This document shows, piece by piece, positions 45,415 to 54,263 of a stretch of DNA of 64,000 bases; position 1 is the stretch's first letter, and the number at the start of each line of letters is the position of its first letter. Source of the DNA: Pseudoalteromonas sp. (GTDB lineage Bacteria > Pseudomonadota > Gammaproteobacteria > Enterobacterales > Alteromonadaceae); the NCBI RefSeq assembly GCF_018402495.1, contig NZ_JAGYIU010000006.1, positions 1 to 64,000 on the forward strand, in the 5' to 3' direction. The notes below the pieces were generated by a model. It saw only the letters and a program-made list of their open reading frames with translations, was not told the DNA's origin and ran no database searches. Made by a program: the position numbers and the translations under genes.

Positions 45415-45731
45415 TGGCGTGGATGTATTTAATTATGGCAGGGTTACTTGAAATTGGCTGGCCAATAGGGTTAAAAATTTCACAAAATCCAGATACTCGC
45501 TGCCAGGGCATTGCGATTGCAATCGCGTTTATGGTCGCAAGTGGCTTTATGCTTTGGTTAGCGCAAAAGCAAATCTCTATGGGGACTTCTTATGCGGTAT
45601 GGACAGGGATTGGCGCAGCAGGTACGTTTTTAGTTGGCATATTATTTTACGGTGATGCAGCCACTTTTGGCCGTATTGCGGGTGTATTAATGATTATTTG
45701 TGGTGTCATCACCTTAAAAATTAGTCATTAA
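45414..45731 (+). CDS. gdx: SMR-family guanidinium exporter (Gdx/SugE)
   Basis: The 105-residue protein has four membrane helices, the essential Glu13 in GLLEIGWPIGLKIS, and TSYAVWTGIGAAGT. The Gly/Trp pattern after the Glu is that of the Gdx (SugE) subtype, which exports guanidinium, rather than of EmrE. It acts as an antiparallel dimer. It overlaps the nitrilase-fusion gene by one base, so the pair is co-translated. No guanidine riboswitch was noticed in the operon leader. Confidence 0.88.
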   Translation: MAWMYLIMAGLLEIGWPIGLKISQNPDTRCQGIAIAIAFMVASGFMLWLAQKQISMGTSYAVWTGIGAAGTFLVGILFYGDAATFGRIAGVLMIICGVITLKISH

Positions 45732-45745
45732 TTGTTAGATTAAAC

Positions 45746-45774
45746 AAGCGCAGGTGTATACCTGCGCTTTTTTT
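45746..45774 (+). terminator. Terminator of the nitrilase-gdx operon
   Basis: AAGCGCAGG pairs perfectly with CCTGCGCTT around TGTATA, followed by a T-run. It also reaches the end of the convergent EamA gene. Confidence 0.85.
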
Positions 45775-46654
45775 AACTACTTGGCAGCATAACCAAAATA
45801 GCGGCTAGTGCAATCAGCAACAGCCCCGCACTATCTTGGCGCTTTAGCGGCTGCTTTAGCCATAAAATCGAGATTAACATGGTAAAAAATACTTCTATTT
45901 GACCGAGCGTTTTTATATAGGCGACATGTTGTAAGCTCATGGCACTAAACCAGCCGACGGAACCTAAGCAGCTAAATACACTCACTGCACTGGTCATTTT
46001 TTTATGTTGATACATTATTTTAAAGGTATGGCGCTCTTTTAAAGCAATGTATATACATAACATCAGTGTTTGTAAGCTAATAATCAGTAACAAAACCCAC
46101 GCTGGCGCATAAGGAAAAGCTATACCCGAGCTTAAACTTGCTTCGCGGATCCATGACGATGACAACGCAAACGAAGTACCGCAGGCAAGCCCTGTTAAGG
46201 CGGTTTTTAAGCTAAAATGTTTCACATTCGCAATGCCGCTTAATAGCAATACAGCGAGTGCGCCAATAAATACACCAATCCAACCTAAAAATGACAGCGC
46301 TGAACCAAAAAATAGTAACCCTAATATCGCCGCCATTAGCGCTTCGCTTTTAGCAAGGCCGGCGCCGACTGCAAAATTGTTCATTTTAAACAACTTCACC
46401 ATGAGCCCTGTGGCAATAATTTGCACTATGCTGGCTCCAATAATATAGCTAATAAATAAAGGATTAAATGAAGGGAGAGGCGCATCTTGGTAATAATAAA
46501 GCGCATATAAATACAGCCCGGCAATAGGGCTTGCGACAATAAAGCGGGCTAGAGTAACGCCAGCAACGCTGACATGAGTGCTTAATTTACTTTGCAGCGC
46601 ATTACGCCATGACTGCATAAATGCGGCAAAAATAGTGAGTAAAATCCAAATCAT
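45773..46654 (-). CDS. EamA/DMT family transporter
   Basis: The 293-residue membrane protein has about ten helices arranged in two EamA halves (about 1-140 and 150-290). Family members export metabolites such as amino acids or import small organics; the substrate is unknown. It is convergent with gdx. A truncated LysR-type reading frame lies 75 bases from its start on the opposite strand and may be what remains of its regulator. Confidence 0.85.
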   Translation of the reverse strand: MIWILLTIFAAFMQSWRNALQSKLSTHVSVAGVTLARFIVASPIAGLYLYALYYYQDAPLPSFNPLFISYIIGASIVQIIATGLMVKLFKMNNFAVGAGLAKSEALMAAILGLLFFGSALSFLGWIGVFIGALAVLLLSGIANVKHFSLKTALTGLACGTSFALSSSWIREASLSSGIAFPYAPAWVLLLIISLQTLMLCIYIALKERHTFKIMYQHKKMTSAVSVFSCLGSVGWFSAMSLQHVAYIKTLGQIEVFFTMLISILWLKQPLKRQDSAGLLLIALAAILVMLPSS

Positions 46655-46728
46655 AATAAGCTACATGAAATATAGAGAGCGCTAATTTAGCAGCACTGTA
46701 GCGTTAAAGCGACTGCGAAGAAGGCATA

Positions 46729-46782
46729 ATGAATATTCATCACCTGCGACAATTTGTCACAGTGCAAAGGTTCAATAATTAG
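46729..46782 (+). pseudogene. Remnant of a LysR-type regulator (first 17 codons)
   Basis: ATGAATATTCATCACCTGCG opens a 17-codon frame whose product MNIHHLRQFVTVQRFNN matches the beginning of LysR-type regulators (M-N-x-x-x-L-R-x-F-V-x-V) and then stops. AAGAAGG precedes the ATG. No LysR sequence follows. The divergent position relative to the EamA gene is the classic one for a LysR regulator, so this reads as a deletion remnant. It could be chance because it is short. Confidence 0.4.
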
Positions 46783-46807
46783 TTATAGTGTTGTTGATGT
46801 TACTGTT

Positions 46808-46867
46808 AGCCGCTGGAAATAGATTTATTATCTAAGATTCTGATTATTTATATTTGGCGGCTTTTTT
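46808..46867 (+). terminator. Long-loop terminator ahead of the MAPEG gene
   Basis: AGCCGC at 46808-46813 pairs with GCGGCT at 46857-46862, followed by six T; inner AAATA/TATTT and AGAT/ATCT pairings extend it. It may be the terminator of the lost LysR gene or an attenuator of the gene at 46916. Confidence 0.5.
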
Positions 46868-46915
46868 CTATTCGCTGTGTTATTTTAAATTATTAACAAT
46901 AACGTGAGCATCATC

Positions 46916-47299
46916 ATGACGACTTTACTTGTTTGCGCTTTAATCGCTGTAATTATGCCTTATATCGCAAGAATTCCCGCCATAATAGCAATGAATAAAC
47001 TCGGTGGTTACGATAATAAACATCCGCGTCAGCAACAAACGCAGCTTACAGGGTTAGGTGCTCGAGCATTGGCTGCACACCAAAACTGTTTTGAATCGTT
47101 AGCGGTTTTTGCCGTTGCTTTGGCTGCCGTATTAGGCACAAACAATGTTAATGCAGTAACCGAAACTTTAGCGATGACGCACATTGTAGCGCGTATTTTA
47201 TTTTGTACTTTTTATTATTTAAACCTCGATATTATTCGCTCGATCACTTGGTTGGTGGGAATGGGAACCGCTATTGGCATGATCGCCGTCAGTTTATAA
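46916..47299 (+). CDS. MAPEG family membrane protein
   Basis: The ATG at 46916 gives 127 residues; a GTG at 46904 is an alternative. It has four helices with the MAPEG pattern NKLGGYDNKHPR...GLGARALAAHQNCFESLAVFA, where the ARA..AH(Q)N segment is the glutathione-related signature of the family. Bacterial members may act as glutathione-dependent membrane enzymes. No partner is apparent. Confidence 0.85.
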   Translation: MTTLLVCALIAVIMPYIARIPAIIAMNKLGGYDNKHPRQQQTQLTGLGARALAAHQNCFESLAVFAVALAAVLGTNNVNAVTETLAMTHIVARILFCTFYYLNLDIIRSITWLVGMGTAIGMIAVSL

Positions 47300-47319
47300 C
47301 GTGAATAAGCAAAAACCAC

Positions 47320-47350
47320 AAAGCAAGCAGCCTAAAAGGGTGCTTGCTTT
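47320..47350. terminator. Bidirectional terminator
   Basis: AAAGCAAGCA pairs perfectly with TGCTTGCTTT around a loop of about 11 bases, between the convergent MAPEG and BlaR-like genes. Confidence 0.75.
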
Positions 47351-47373
47351 ATAGTCTTAAACACTCATTCCTA

Positions 47374-48582
47374 TTAATGTGATATTTTAACTCGCTCTAC
47401 TAAATCACTTTTTGTAACTGTACTGTTGAGTGCAAAATCAAGTTGTATCAGTACATTCTGTTGCCCCATTGATGAAGGCGTATACTGCCATTGCATCAGT
47501 GCTCTTTTTGCTTCTTTGTTAAAGACTGCTTCTGGTTCAGCTTTTACAACAGTAATGTTAGCTGTTTTGCCTGCTGGGGTTATGTCGTATTTTAATACCA
47601 CTGAACCGCTAATGCCTTGTTCCGCCGCTTGTTTTGGGTAAAGCGGTTCGATTCGCATTACGGGAGCAATAGATGTTTCTTTTTTAGCTGATGCTTCAGG
47701 TTGCTTTGCTACTGCTAAGCCACTGAGCAAGCTCGCAGCGATAAGTAACACGCTTCCTTTTGCTAGGCGCGAATGTGCGCCGTTATGTTTGATATTAGTA
47801 AGTCGTTGTAACATGGTTTTTTTATCTCCGTAGTGTGAATAAGCCATCAGACCCGCTGGCGCATTGGCAGCGCAGTTTATTAAGGCTTTGCTGTATAAAA
47901 TTTGTTGCTGTGTGGTTTTATTGCTTAGTACCCGTTCATCACAAGTTAGCTCCTGCAAACGTCTACAGCTTGCGAAAGCCATCCAAGCCAGAGGGTTAAA
48001 CCACAATAAAATTGTAGCCAGTAATAGCATCGCATTTATAAGGTTGTCTTTGCGCTTTATATGCACGTTTTCGTGCTCTAAAATAAGCGCCAGAGTGGCA
48101 TTATCAAACTGAGTATTATAATTGTACGGCAATACCAGTTTGCTATTAAAAACACCAATAACCATGGGCGTAGCCACCTGAGCACTGGTATAAGTTTTTA
48201 CACCGGTTATTAATTGCTTAAAGTGCGCTAATTCAGTGAGCTTTAGGCCTTTAACAAATCGGGTATGGGTAACGACCGTGGCAATTAATAGGACCGTGGT
48301 AATAATGACATACAGTAGCGCCCAATTAACACTTAAACTGTTTGTAAGTACCTGATTAGGTGTAATTAAATAGTAACTAATGCCGCTATTTTGCAGTGGT
48401 TTAATTGCACTAGGTAAATTAGCTAACAGTACTGATACAGGTATTAACCAAGCTAATTTATACACAAAGCGTGAGCCAAGGGCTTTTAAGCCAAAGCGCT
48501 CAAGTAAAATAAGTCCTGTAAACAAAATGCTCAATAATAATTGCTGCTCTATTAGCCAATTAAAGCTTGTTTGAATAACCAT
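47374..48582 (-). CDS. BlaR1-like M56 metallopeptidase with C-terminal TonB domain
   Basis: The 402-residue protein has N-terminal helices (residues 10-110), the zinc motif HENVH near residue 168 (LILEHENVHIKRKDN) and further helices to about 300. In place of the penicillin-binding sensor of BlaR1 it ends in a TonB C-terminal domain (about 310-395; IEPLYPKQAAEQGISGSVVL). With BlaI it should form a membrane signal-repressor cleavage pair. The TonB domain may act as the periplasmic sensor. AAGGG precedes the ATG, nine bases after blaI. Confidence 0.9.
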   Translation of the reverse strand: MVIQTSFNWLIEQQLLLSILFTGLILLERFGLKALGSRFVYKLAWLIPVSVLLANLPSAIKPLQNSGISYYLITPNQVLTNSLSVNWALLYVIITTVLLIATVVTHTRFVKGLKLTELAHFKQLITGVKTYTSAQVATPMVIGVFNSKLVLPYNYNTQFDNATLALILEHENVHIKRKDNLINAMLLLATILLWFNPLAWMAFASCRRLQELTCDERVLSNKTTQQQILYSKALINCAANAPAGLMAYSHYGDKKTMLQRLTNIKHNGAHSRLAKGSVLLIAASLLSGLAVAKQPEASAKKETSIAPVMRIEPLYPKQAAEQGISGSVVLKYDITPAGKTANITVVKAEPEAVFNKEAKRALMQWQYTPSSMGQQNVLIQLDFALNSTVTKSDLVERVKISH

Positions 48583-48591
48583 GCAAATCCC

Positions 48592-48966
48592 TTACTTTTG
48601 GTTCTTTTCCCAGTCATCAATGACTTTTTTAAGCTCGTTTATATCTTGCTGAGAGAGTTGCTCCGATTTAGCGAAGCCACTTACCAGAGGGGCAATACGA
48701 CCACTAAAAAAGCGCTCTATGAAGTTCTTACTCTCTTTTAAGGTGTAATCAGCACGGGCAATAAAGGGGGTGTAAATATATTGGCGGCCGTCTTTTTCAA
48801 AGCTAAGCGCACCTTTTTTAACTAAACGACCCAATAAGGTTTTAATGGTTTTTTCGTGCCATTGTTTATCGTCACTTAAACGCTCAATAATTTGGCTGGC
48901 TGTGGCGGGGTAGTTAATCCAGAGTGCATCCAGCACTTCAAATTCTGCTTTTGATAATTCGATCAT
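48592..48966 (-). CDS. BlaI/MecI/CopY family repressor
   Basis: The 124-residue protein has the winged-helix of the family (LSKAEFEVLDALWINYPATASQIIERL, spread over residues 3-29; WHEKTIKTLLGRLVKKGAL). It should repress its own operon with the M56 peptidase gene downstream. No beta-lactamase gene is adjacent. It is first in the operon. Confidence 0.92.
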   Translation of the reverse strand: MIELSKAEFEVLDALWINYPATASQIIERLSDDKQWHEKTIKTLLGRLVKKGALSFEKDGRQYIYTPFIARADYTLKESKNFIERFFSGRIAPLVSGFAKSEQLSQQDINELKKVIDDWEKNQK

Positions 48967-49075
48967 TTTATTGCCTACAAGTGTAATCTTTTATTTAAGA
49001 CTACACCTGTAATCTATTTTTGCAAGTTTATTTTTTGTTTTTTAATCACGCTAAAGGGAGGGGATTAGTGTGAGC

Positions 49076-49768
49076 TTATTGGCTTAAAATATCGTTTTTG
49101 TTAATTTTTATAAAGTGGTTTTCTGGGAGGTTTAAATTATCTAATAGTAATTCACTGATCTGTACGCGGTATAAATCAATGACTGTGTAGCCACAGTAAT
49201 GCGCCATTTTACGTATTTGCCTGTTGAGCCCTTGTTTTAAAACAATACTAAATTGATTACTCGCTATTTTAACTACTTCACAAGGTCGTGTTATTTGCTT
49301 ATCAACGGGGACGCCTGCTGCCATTTTTTCACAAAAATGCGCGTCTAATGGTTTATTCACAGTGACTAAGTAGCGTTTGGGTTGATGAAAGTCTGGATGA
49401 ATCAGTTGATTACAAAAGTCTCCGTCGTTGGTCAAAATAAGTAAACCACGAGAATCTTTATCAAGGCGGCCAATAGGGTAAACACGGGTAAGTTGAGGCA
49501 GGTGATGAGTAAGGCTGCTGGGGTCGTGATGATTGAGTTTACAGTCAATCCCTACCGGTTTGTGATAGGCAAAGTACACTAAATCGGCTGGGCCTTTAAT
49601 GGCGTGGCCATTAACGATAACACGGTCGTTTTCGTCCACATGATCAATATGATTAGCGGGGCGATTATTAACGATGACAACGCCTTCATCAATCAAGCGC
49701 GACGCTTGTTTTCGTGAGCAAATACCGGCATGAGCAATGTATTTAGCGAGTCGAATTTTTGTATCCAT
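49076..49768 (-). CDS. rluF: RluF-type 23S rRNA pseudouridine synthase
   Basis: The 230-residue protein has an N-terminal S4 domain (IRLAKYIAHAGICSRKQASRLI) and the catalytic motif GRLDKDSRGLLILTND with Asp near residue 102. QGLNRQIRKMAHYCGY matches the RluF/RluB branch. It is more like RluF than RluB or RluE by the motif pattern, but the target nucleotide is inferred. It is slightly shorter than E. coli RluF, lacking its C-terminal tail. Confidence 0.85.
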   Translation of the reverse strand: MDTKIRLAKYIAHAGICSRKQASRLIDEGVVIVNNRPANHIDHVDENDRVIVNGHAIKGPADLVYFAYHKPVGIDCKLNHHDPSSLTHHLPQLTRVYPIGRLDKDSRGLLILTNDGDFCNQLIHPDFHQPKRYLVTVNKPLDAHFCEKMAAGVPVDKQITRPCEVVKIASNQFSIVLKQGLNRQIRKMAHYCGYTVIDLYRVQISELLLDNLNLPENHFIKINKNDILSQ

Positions 49769-49860
49769 AATGCCGTGTAATTAAAAAAATATTGATCGCG
49801 ATTATAGCAAAGCTGCGTATCGATTACTTAGACAGTTAATTTAACAGTAGGTAGGTTACT

Positions 49861-50166
49861 ATGGGTATTCAATTTTCAGAACTAAAAAAGCATCAGCCAT
49901 TGCAAAAAGTGGTTGTTCATTCACTGGAAATGGCCTTGTATCAAGTGTCTGTTGTCATAAATAATGTTGAATACTACGTACAAGAAAGTAATGGTGAATT
50001 TGTAAAGGCACTAAGCCCATTACATATTCAAAAACGCTTTGAAGATATCGCCTATGCACAGATGATGTTAAGGCACACCAGTGCTTATGATGAAATGTGT
50101 GGTCAGCCGGAAAAAATTTCTAGTAATATGCTCGAAGTGCCCTTTGGGCAAAACAACCTGTTTTAA
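49861..50166 (+). CDS. DUF6482 family small protein
   Basis: The 101-residue protein begins after AGGTTACT. The pattern is VVVHSLEMALYQVSVVINNVEYYV followed by SPLHIQKRFEDI, spread over residues 18-68, and matches DUF6482. It is soluble, acidic to neutral, function unknown. It precedes a GNAT gene by 41 bases on the same strand. Confidence 0.75.
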   Translation: MGIQFSELKKHQPLQKVVVHSLEMALYQVSVVINNVEYYVQESNGEFVKALSPLHIQKRFEDIAYAQMMLRHTSAYDEMCGQPEKISSNMLEVPFGQNNLF

Positions 50167-50207
50167 TATCAGGTATTTGCTAATATAAGTTTATTTGGAA
50201 TCATCCA

Positions 50208-50627
50208 ATGTACCTATTACATCCTGATAATTCTGAGCAATTAAATCAAGCACTGCGCGCGCACATGGTTGAGTTTAATGCTCAGCACTTCGACGCACAG
50301 CGTCAACCTCTTGGTTTTAAATATCTCGATAAACAAGGTGAATTAGTTGCAGGCATAAGCGGTCATGTGTTTGGTAACTGGTTGCTAATAAGCTGGTTAT
50401 GGTGCGATGAATCGGTACGAGGCAATGGCTTGGCTGATTCGTTATTAATGTCATTAGAACACGCGGCAATTGAACAAGGCGCTGCTCAGGCTCAGCTTGA
50501 CACCTTAGATTTTCAAGCCAAGCCTTTTTATGAAAAACGGGGTTACCAAGTTAAATACCAACTTGATAATTACCCACTTAATGGCACTCGTTACTTTATG
50601 GAAAAGCCGCTAATAGTGGCTAAATAA
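50208..50627 (+). CDS. GNAT family N-acetyltransferase
   Basis: The 139-residue protein has a single GNAT domain: SWLWCDESVRGNGLADSLL (acetyl-CoA loop, residues 62-80), LDTLDFQAKPFYEKRGY near the end. The acceptor is unknown. It is convergent with the HopJ-family gene. Confidence 0.88.
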   Translation: MYLLHPDNSEQLNQALRAHMVEFNAQHFDAQRQPLGFKYLDKQGELVAGISGHVFGNWLLISWLWCDESVRGNGLADSLLMSLEHAAIEQGAAQAQLDTLDFQAKPFYEKRGYQVKYQLDNYPLNGTRYFMEKPLIVAK

Positions 50628-50650
50628 CGCTGATTGGAGCGTTATTTTTT
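50626..50650. terminator. Terminator after the GNAT gene
   Basis: AACGCT pairs with AGCGTT around a 6-base loop with seven T on the plus side; it also touches the end of the convergent HopJ-like gene. Confidence 0.7.
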
Positions 50651-51001
50651 TGCTGTTAATGGCGTACCATCAAAGCTAATACCTAAAAATGGTGTGGCTT
50701 CGGGCGCTAACATAAAGGTGCGAATATTCATGTGATCGTCTGCATCTGGGCTATTTAGTACGTCTTCGCGATAAAATGCCCCAAAGCAATCCAATGTATT
50801 TTGTTTACTAAGACCATTGAGCTTAGCAAACGCAAAAATTTTGCATGAACCGTTATTTTCACTTGCAGAGCTCAATAACCCATGGTTACTAAAACTGCAC
50901 GCTGTAAAAGTATAATGCTCATCAATAACGGCCATAGTATCAGCAAAACCAATGCTTTTAGGCTCATTCGCGAGCGTTGTTAAGTAGTTTGTAAGCGTCA
51001 T
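50642..51001 (-). CDS. HopJ family protein
   Basis: The 119-residue protein fits the family named after HopJ type III effectors (IGFADTMAVIDEHYTFTACSFSNHG and FGAFYREDVL...DHMNIRTFM). The family is common in non-pathogenic marine bacteria without type III secretion, so the effector name is not evidence of virulence. AAGGAC precedes the ATG. It is soluble, function unknown. Confidence 0.85.
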   Translation of the reverse strand: MTLTNYLTTLANEPKSIGFADTMAVIDEHYTFTACSFSNHGLLSSASENNGSCKIFAFAKLNGLSKQNTLDCFGAFYREDVLNSPDADDHMNIRTFMLAPEATPFLGISFDGTPLTAKK

Positions 51002-51098
51002 ACGCTGTCCTTGTTATTATAAGATATTGTTAAGTAATTACCCCTAACCTATCTTATGATTGATTTATATTCAATTGAGCCAATAAAACAAGCATAGT

Positions 51099-51809
51099 TT
51101 ATTTACCAATTAAGTGGGTTAACGCATGAATGTTGGTTATTTCAATATCAGCAAGTCCTTTGTAGGCATAGGCTTGTGCTTGATTATTTAACCACACAGA
51201 CTGGCAGCCAGCGTTATTAGCACCTTGTACATCGCTATCAAGGCTGTCACCTATGTGTAAAATATCACTGTTTTTAATACGTAAATGTGTTGCAGCTTGA
51301 TCAAATAAGGTCGTATGTGGTTTGGCTTTACCGTGCAAGCCAGCTTGCAGCACCAGTTCAAACTTATCTTTTAAATTAAAACGCTCAACCTCTACATTAC
51401 CGTTAGTAATGGCAATTAATTTGTAGTGCTGGCTTAGTTTATCGAGCAATGTTAGTACGTCTTCGCTCGCTTGAATATTACTGCGCGCATCAGCAAATGC
51501 TTGATAAGCACTGTGTGCATGATGCTCTACTTCATCGTCTTTAAAACCAAGCTCAGACAACACTAAGCGTAGGGTATGTTTACGCCACTGAGTGACGTTA
51601 TCAATGAGTTCAGGTTGGTGTTGAACAACTCGCTCACGGCATTGTTGCCAAAACTGTGGCCCCTGTTTTTTATAGCCTGGCAGCGCATTTAAATAATCAA
51701 TTTGCGCCTGAACGGCTGCGGTTATGATTGGGCGGTTGTCGTATAAGGTGTCGTCTAAGTCAAAGCTTAGTACAGAAAAAGGAGAAATTGCGCGATTAAA
51801 TCGGATCAT
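51099..51809 (-). CDS. yigB: YigB-type HAD hydrolase (FMN/5-amino-6-ribitylaminouracil phosphatase family)
   Basis: The start at 51809 (MIRFNRAISPFSVLSFDLDDTLYDN) aligns with YigB and has AGGG eight bases upstream; ATG 51842 would overlap xerC by 23 bases. The 236-residue protein has HAD motif I (FDLDDTLYDN), motif II (AITNGNV) and motif III/IV (HGKAKPHTTLF, HIGDSLDSDVQGA). E. coli YigB dephosphorylates FMN and a flavin precursor. Its position after xerC is as in E. coli. Confidence 0.9.
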   Translation of the reverse strand: MIRFNRAISPFSVLSFDLDDTLYDNRPIITAAVQAQIDYLNALPGYKKQGPQFWQQCRERVVQHQPELIDNVTQWRKHTLRLVLSELGFKDDEVEHHAHSAYQAFADARSNIQASEDVLTLLDKLSQHYKLIAITNGNVEVERFNLKDKFELVLQAGLHGKAKPHTTLFDQAATHLRIKNSDILHIGDSLDSDVQGANNAGCQSVWLNNQAQAYAYKGLADIEITNIHALTHLIGK

Positions 51810-51819
51810 GGTTATTACC

Positions 51820-52764
51820 CTAATCGGTTCTTTTTTTAGCACGTGGATGGGTGTTGTCGTACACCTTAGCCAAGTGTTGAAAATCTAAATGTGTATAAAC
51901 TTGGGTTGCAGATAAACTACTGTGGCCTAATAGCTCCTGTACTGCTCGTAAATCGCCAGACGATTCTAAAATATGCGACGCAAATGAGTGGCGTAATTTA
52001 TGCGGATGCACTTGTGAGCTTATACCTTGTTTAATGCCCCATTCTTGCATTCGCAAACGGACTTGGCGCACAGAGATACGGTTTTTTTTACTACTTAAAA
52101 ATACCGCGTGTTCGTCTGCGCCCATAAATAGCGGCCGAACCGCTAGCCATTTTTTTAATGCCTCAAGGGCCTTAGAGCCAACCGGTATTAGGCGTTCTTT
52201 TGCACCTTTACCACGTACCAGTATTTCACCATTGCGGGCGTTTATATCCTGCATGTTAGCACCAACTAACTCGCTAATGCGCAGACCTGATGAATACATG
52301 AGTTCCATCATGGCTTTATCTCGAATGGCAAGTGGATCGTCATCGGGTATTTCGAGTAAACGTGCCATTTGGTCAACATCGAGATTTTTAGGTAAAGGCT
52401 TGGCAAATTTAGGGCCTTTTATTCCTTGCGCGGGGTTATGGTAATGCGGTTGCTCAGTAATATTTTTTGCTTTTAAAAACTTATATAAACTTCGGATGCA
52501 GCTTAGCTTTAAGCTGATTGTTCTGCCGCTCAGTTGCTTAGCACGCAGCGCCATGCTGTAACGGCGAATGTGCTCACTTTGTACGGCAAACCAATTGTCG
52601 CATAGCTTATTAAAATACAAGGCGGCAAAACCTAATTGGCTAACATATTGATTGACGGTGTGCGCTGAATACTGGCGTTCAAATTTTAAGTAATCACTAA
52701 ATAATGTAATGGGTGTACGCCAGCTATCGCTTAAGTCGCTAATATTTGGCGTGTCGTCGCTCAT
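51820..52764 (-). CDS. xerC: Site-specific tyrosine recombinase XerC
   Basis: The 314-residue protein has a SAM-like N-terminal domain (LFSDYLKFERQYSAHTVNQY) and the catalytic set: Arg in MYSSGLRISE, Lys in VRGKGAKER, HKLRHS, GHSSLS and Tyr in ATQVYTHL. It resolves chromosome dimers at dif together with XerD. Its start overlaps the DUF484 stop (ATGA), in the dapF-DUF484-xerC-yigB operon conserved in gammaproteobacteria. It is a housekeeping recombinase, not a mobile-element integrase. Confidence 0.96.
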   Translation of the reverse strand: MSDDTPNISDLSDSWRTPITLFSDYLKFERQYSAHTVNQYVSQLGFAALYFNKLCDNWFAVQSEHIRRYSMALRAKQLSGRTISLKLSCIRSLYKFLKAKNITEQPHYHNPAQGIKGPKFAKPLPKNLDVDQMARLLEIPDDDPLAIRDKAMMELMYSSGLRISELVGANMQDINARNGEILVRGKGAKERLIPVGSKALEALKKWLAVRPLFMGADEHAVFLSSKKNRISVRQVRLRMQEWGIKQGISSQVHPHKLRHSFASHILESSGDLRAVQELLGHSSLSATQVYTHLDFQHLAKVYDNTHPRAKKRTD

Positions 52765-53372
52765 GCCAGTTCCAGTAACCGTATTTGTAATGAGCGTACA
52801 AAATCTAACACAAATAAGTTATCTTGTGAGGGCTCAAAGTGGTTCTCATCGTGGCTGCCAAAAGCCAAAATAGCATAAGGGTTAGTGGGTTCACCAATTA
52901 AATACAGGGCAGTCGATTGGGTATCATCGTTAAAGAGTAAGTCGCGCTCTTGCTGATTTACCCGCCCTAAATAATGATTACTATCTGACAATCTATGCTT
53001 TACTAAGCCCTCAAACGCACTGTCGTATCTTACGAGTTTGCACTCATTAATTGTTGGGCTCATGCAGATAATATTACGCAAGTTACTTGCCAGAGTGTTA
53101 AAGTCGTAATTGCTCCAAAGCTGACGATGGCATTGACTGAACAAGCGGTACACGAGTTCATTTTGCGTGGCATGTTTGGTCATCGTCTCGATTTGATGCT
53201 TTAACTGAGTATTATGTTCACGTAGTTGACGTTGCTGAATATGTACTAACGAAGTCGCACCTTGAACTTGCTGTTGTAGCTCAAGTTGCGCTAATAGCAC
53301 AGGTTGATTTATTAAAAAATCAGGGTGCTGTTGTAAGTAATCTATTACTTGCTGTTTAGTTAATTCACTCAT
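52761..53372 (-). CDS. DUF484 family protein (GAF-like)
   Basis: The 203-residue protein begins with [22 protein letters not shown], the DUF484 hallmark, followed by a coiled-coil (about 40-70) and a GAF-like half. It overlaps dapF and xerC by four bases each (ATGA), so it is translated in step with both. The function is unknown. Confidence 0.92.
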   Translation of the reverse strand: MSELTKQQVIDYLQQHPDFLINQPVLLAQLELQQQVQGATSLVHIQQRQLREHNTQLKHQIETMTKHATQNELVYRLFSQCHRQLWSNYDFNTLASNLRNIICMSPTINECKLVRYDSAFEGLVKHRLSDSNHYLGRVNQQERDLLFNDDTQSTALYLIGEPTNPYAILAFGSHDENHFEPSQDNLFVLDFVRSLQIRLLELA

Positions 53373-54199
53373 AGTGCAACTTGCCCATCAAATACATGTT
53401 CAGCGGGGCCTGTCATACGCACTGGGTGGCCTTCGCCACTCCAGCGAACTTGTAAGCTACCGCCTGGTAAATCAACTTGCACTGTGCTGGTGAGCTTGTT
53501 TTGAATAAAGCCAATCACCATAGCGGCACACGCACCGGTACCACAAGCAAGTGTTTCGCTTACACCACGTTCCCACACTCTGAGTTTAATGTGTTCTTGA
53601 GAAATAACCTGCATAAAGCCAATATTTGCGCGCTGTGGAAAACGTTCATGATTTTCAAGCAACGGGCCAAGGGTACTCACTTGTGCCGTTTCAATGTCGT
53701 CTACTTCCATGACGCAATGCGGGTTACCCATAGAAACAGCACCACTAAAAACGGTATGTTCTTCTGCACGAATAATATAAGTCAGCTCACGTTTGGTTGC
53801 TTTAAGCGGGATTTTACTCGGCTCAAAATTAGGGTGTCCCATGTTAACCGTTACTTGGCCGTCTTTTTCAATATACAGGGTGAGGTTACCAGATTTAGTT
53901 GAAACGCTAATTTTATGTTTATTGGTTAAGCCTTTCATGCGCACAAAGCGGGCAAAGCAACGGGCGCCGTTACCACATTGTTCTACTTCGTGGCCGTCGG
54001 CATTAAAAATCCGATAGTGAAAATCGAGATCGGGTGAGTAAGGGGCTTCAACCATCAGTAATTGGTCAAACCCAATGCCGAAATGGCGATCGGCCAGCTT
54101 CTTGATTTGATCACGGGATAAAAAAACGTTTTGTGTAATATTATCAATCACAACAAAGTCGTTACCTAAGCCGTGCATTTTGGAAAAATTAACTAACAT
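53369..54199 (-). CDS. dapF: Diaminopimelate epimerase
   Basis: The 276-residue protein has the two catalytic cysteines in [14 protein letters not shown] (near residue 74) and [14 protein letters not shown] (near 219) and starts [19 protein letters not shown]. It converts LL- to meso-diaminopimelate for peptidoglycan and lysine. It lies 64 bases after lysA. Confidence 0.97.
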   Translation of the reverse strand: MLVNFSKMHGLGNDFVVIDNITQNVFLSRDQIKKLADRHFGIGFDQLLMVEAPYSPDLDFHYRIFNADGHEVEQCGNGARCFARFVRMKGLTNKHKISVSTKSGNLTLYIEKDGQVTVNMGHPNFEPSKIPLKATKRELTYIIRAEEHTVFSGAVSMGNPHCVMEVDDIETAQVSTLGPLLENHERFPQRANIGFMQVISQEHIKLRVWERGVSETLACGTGACAAMVIGFIQNKLTSTVQVDLPGGSLQVRWSGEGHPVRMTGPAEHVFDGQVAL

Positions 54200-54263
54200 A
54201 GCGCTCTAATTCGGTTTTGCTCTGCGCTAATCATGCCACAGAGCAGCTAGGTAACAAAAACGT

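Noticed and set aside
50642..51001. HopJ as a type III effector
   Set aside because: The family name is historical. No type III secretion genes are present and the family is widespread in free-living bacteria.
51820..52764. Tyrosine recombinase as a sign of a genomic island
   Set aside because: It is XerC in the conserved dapF-DUF484-xerC-yigB operon.
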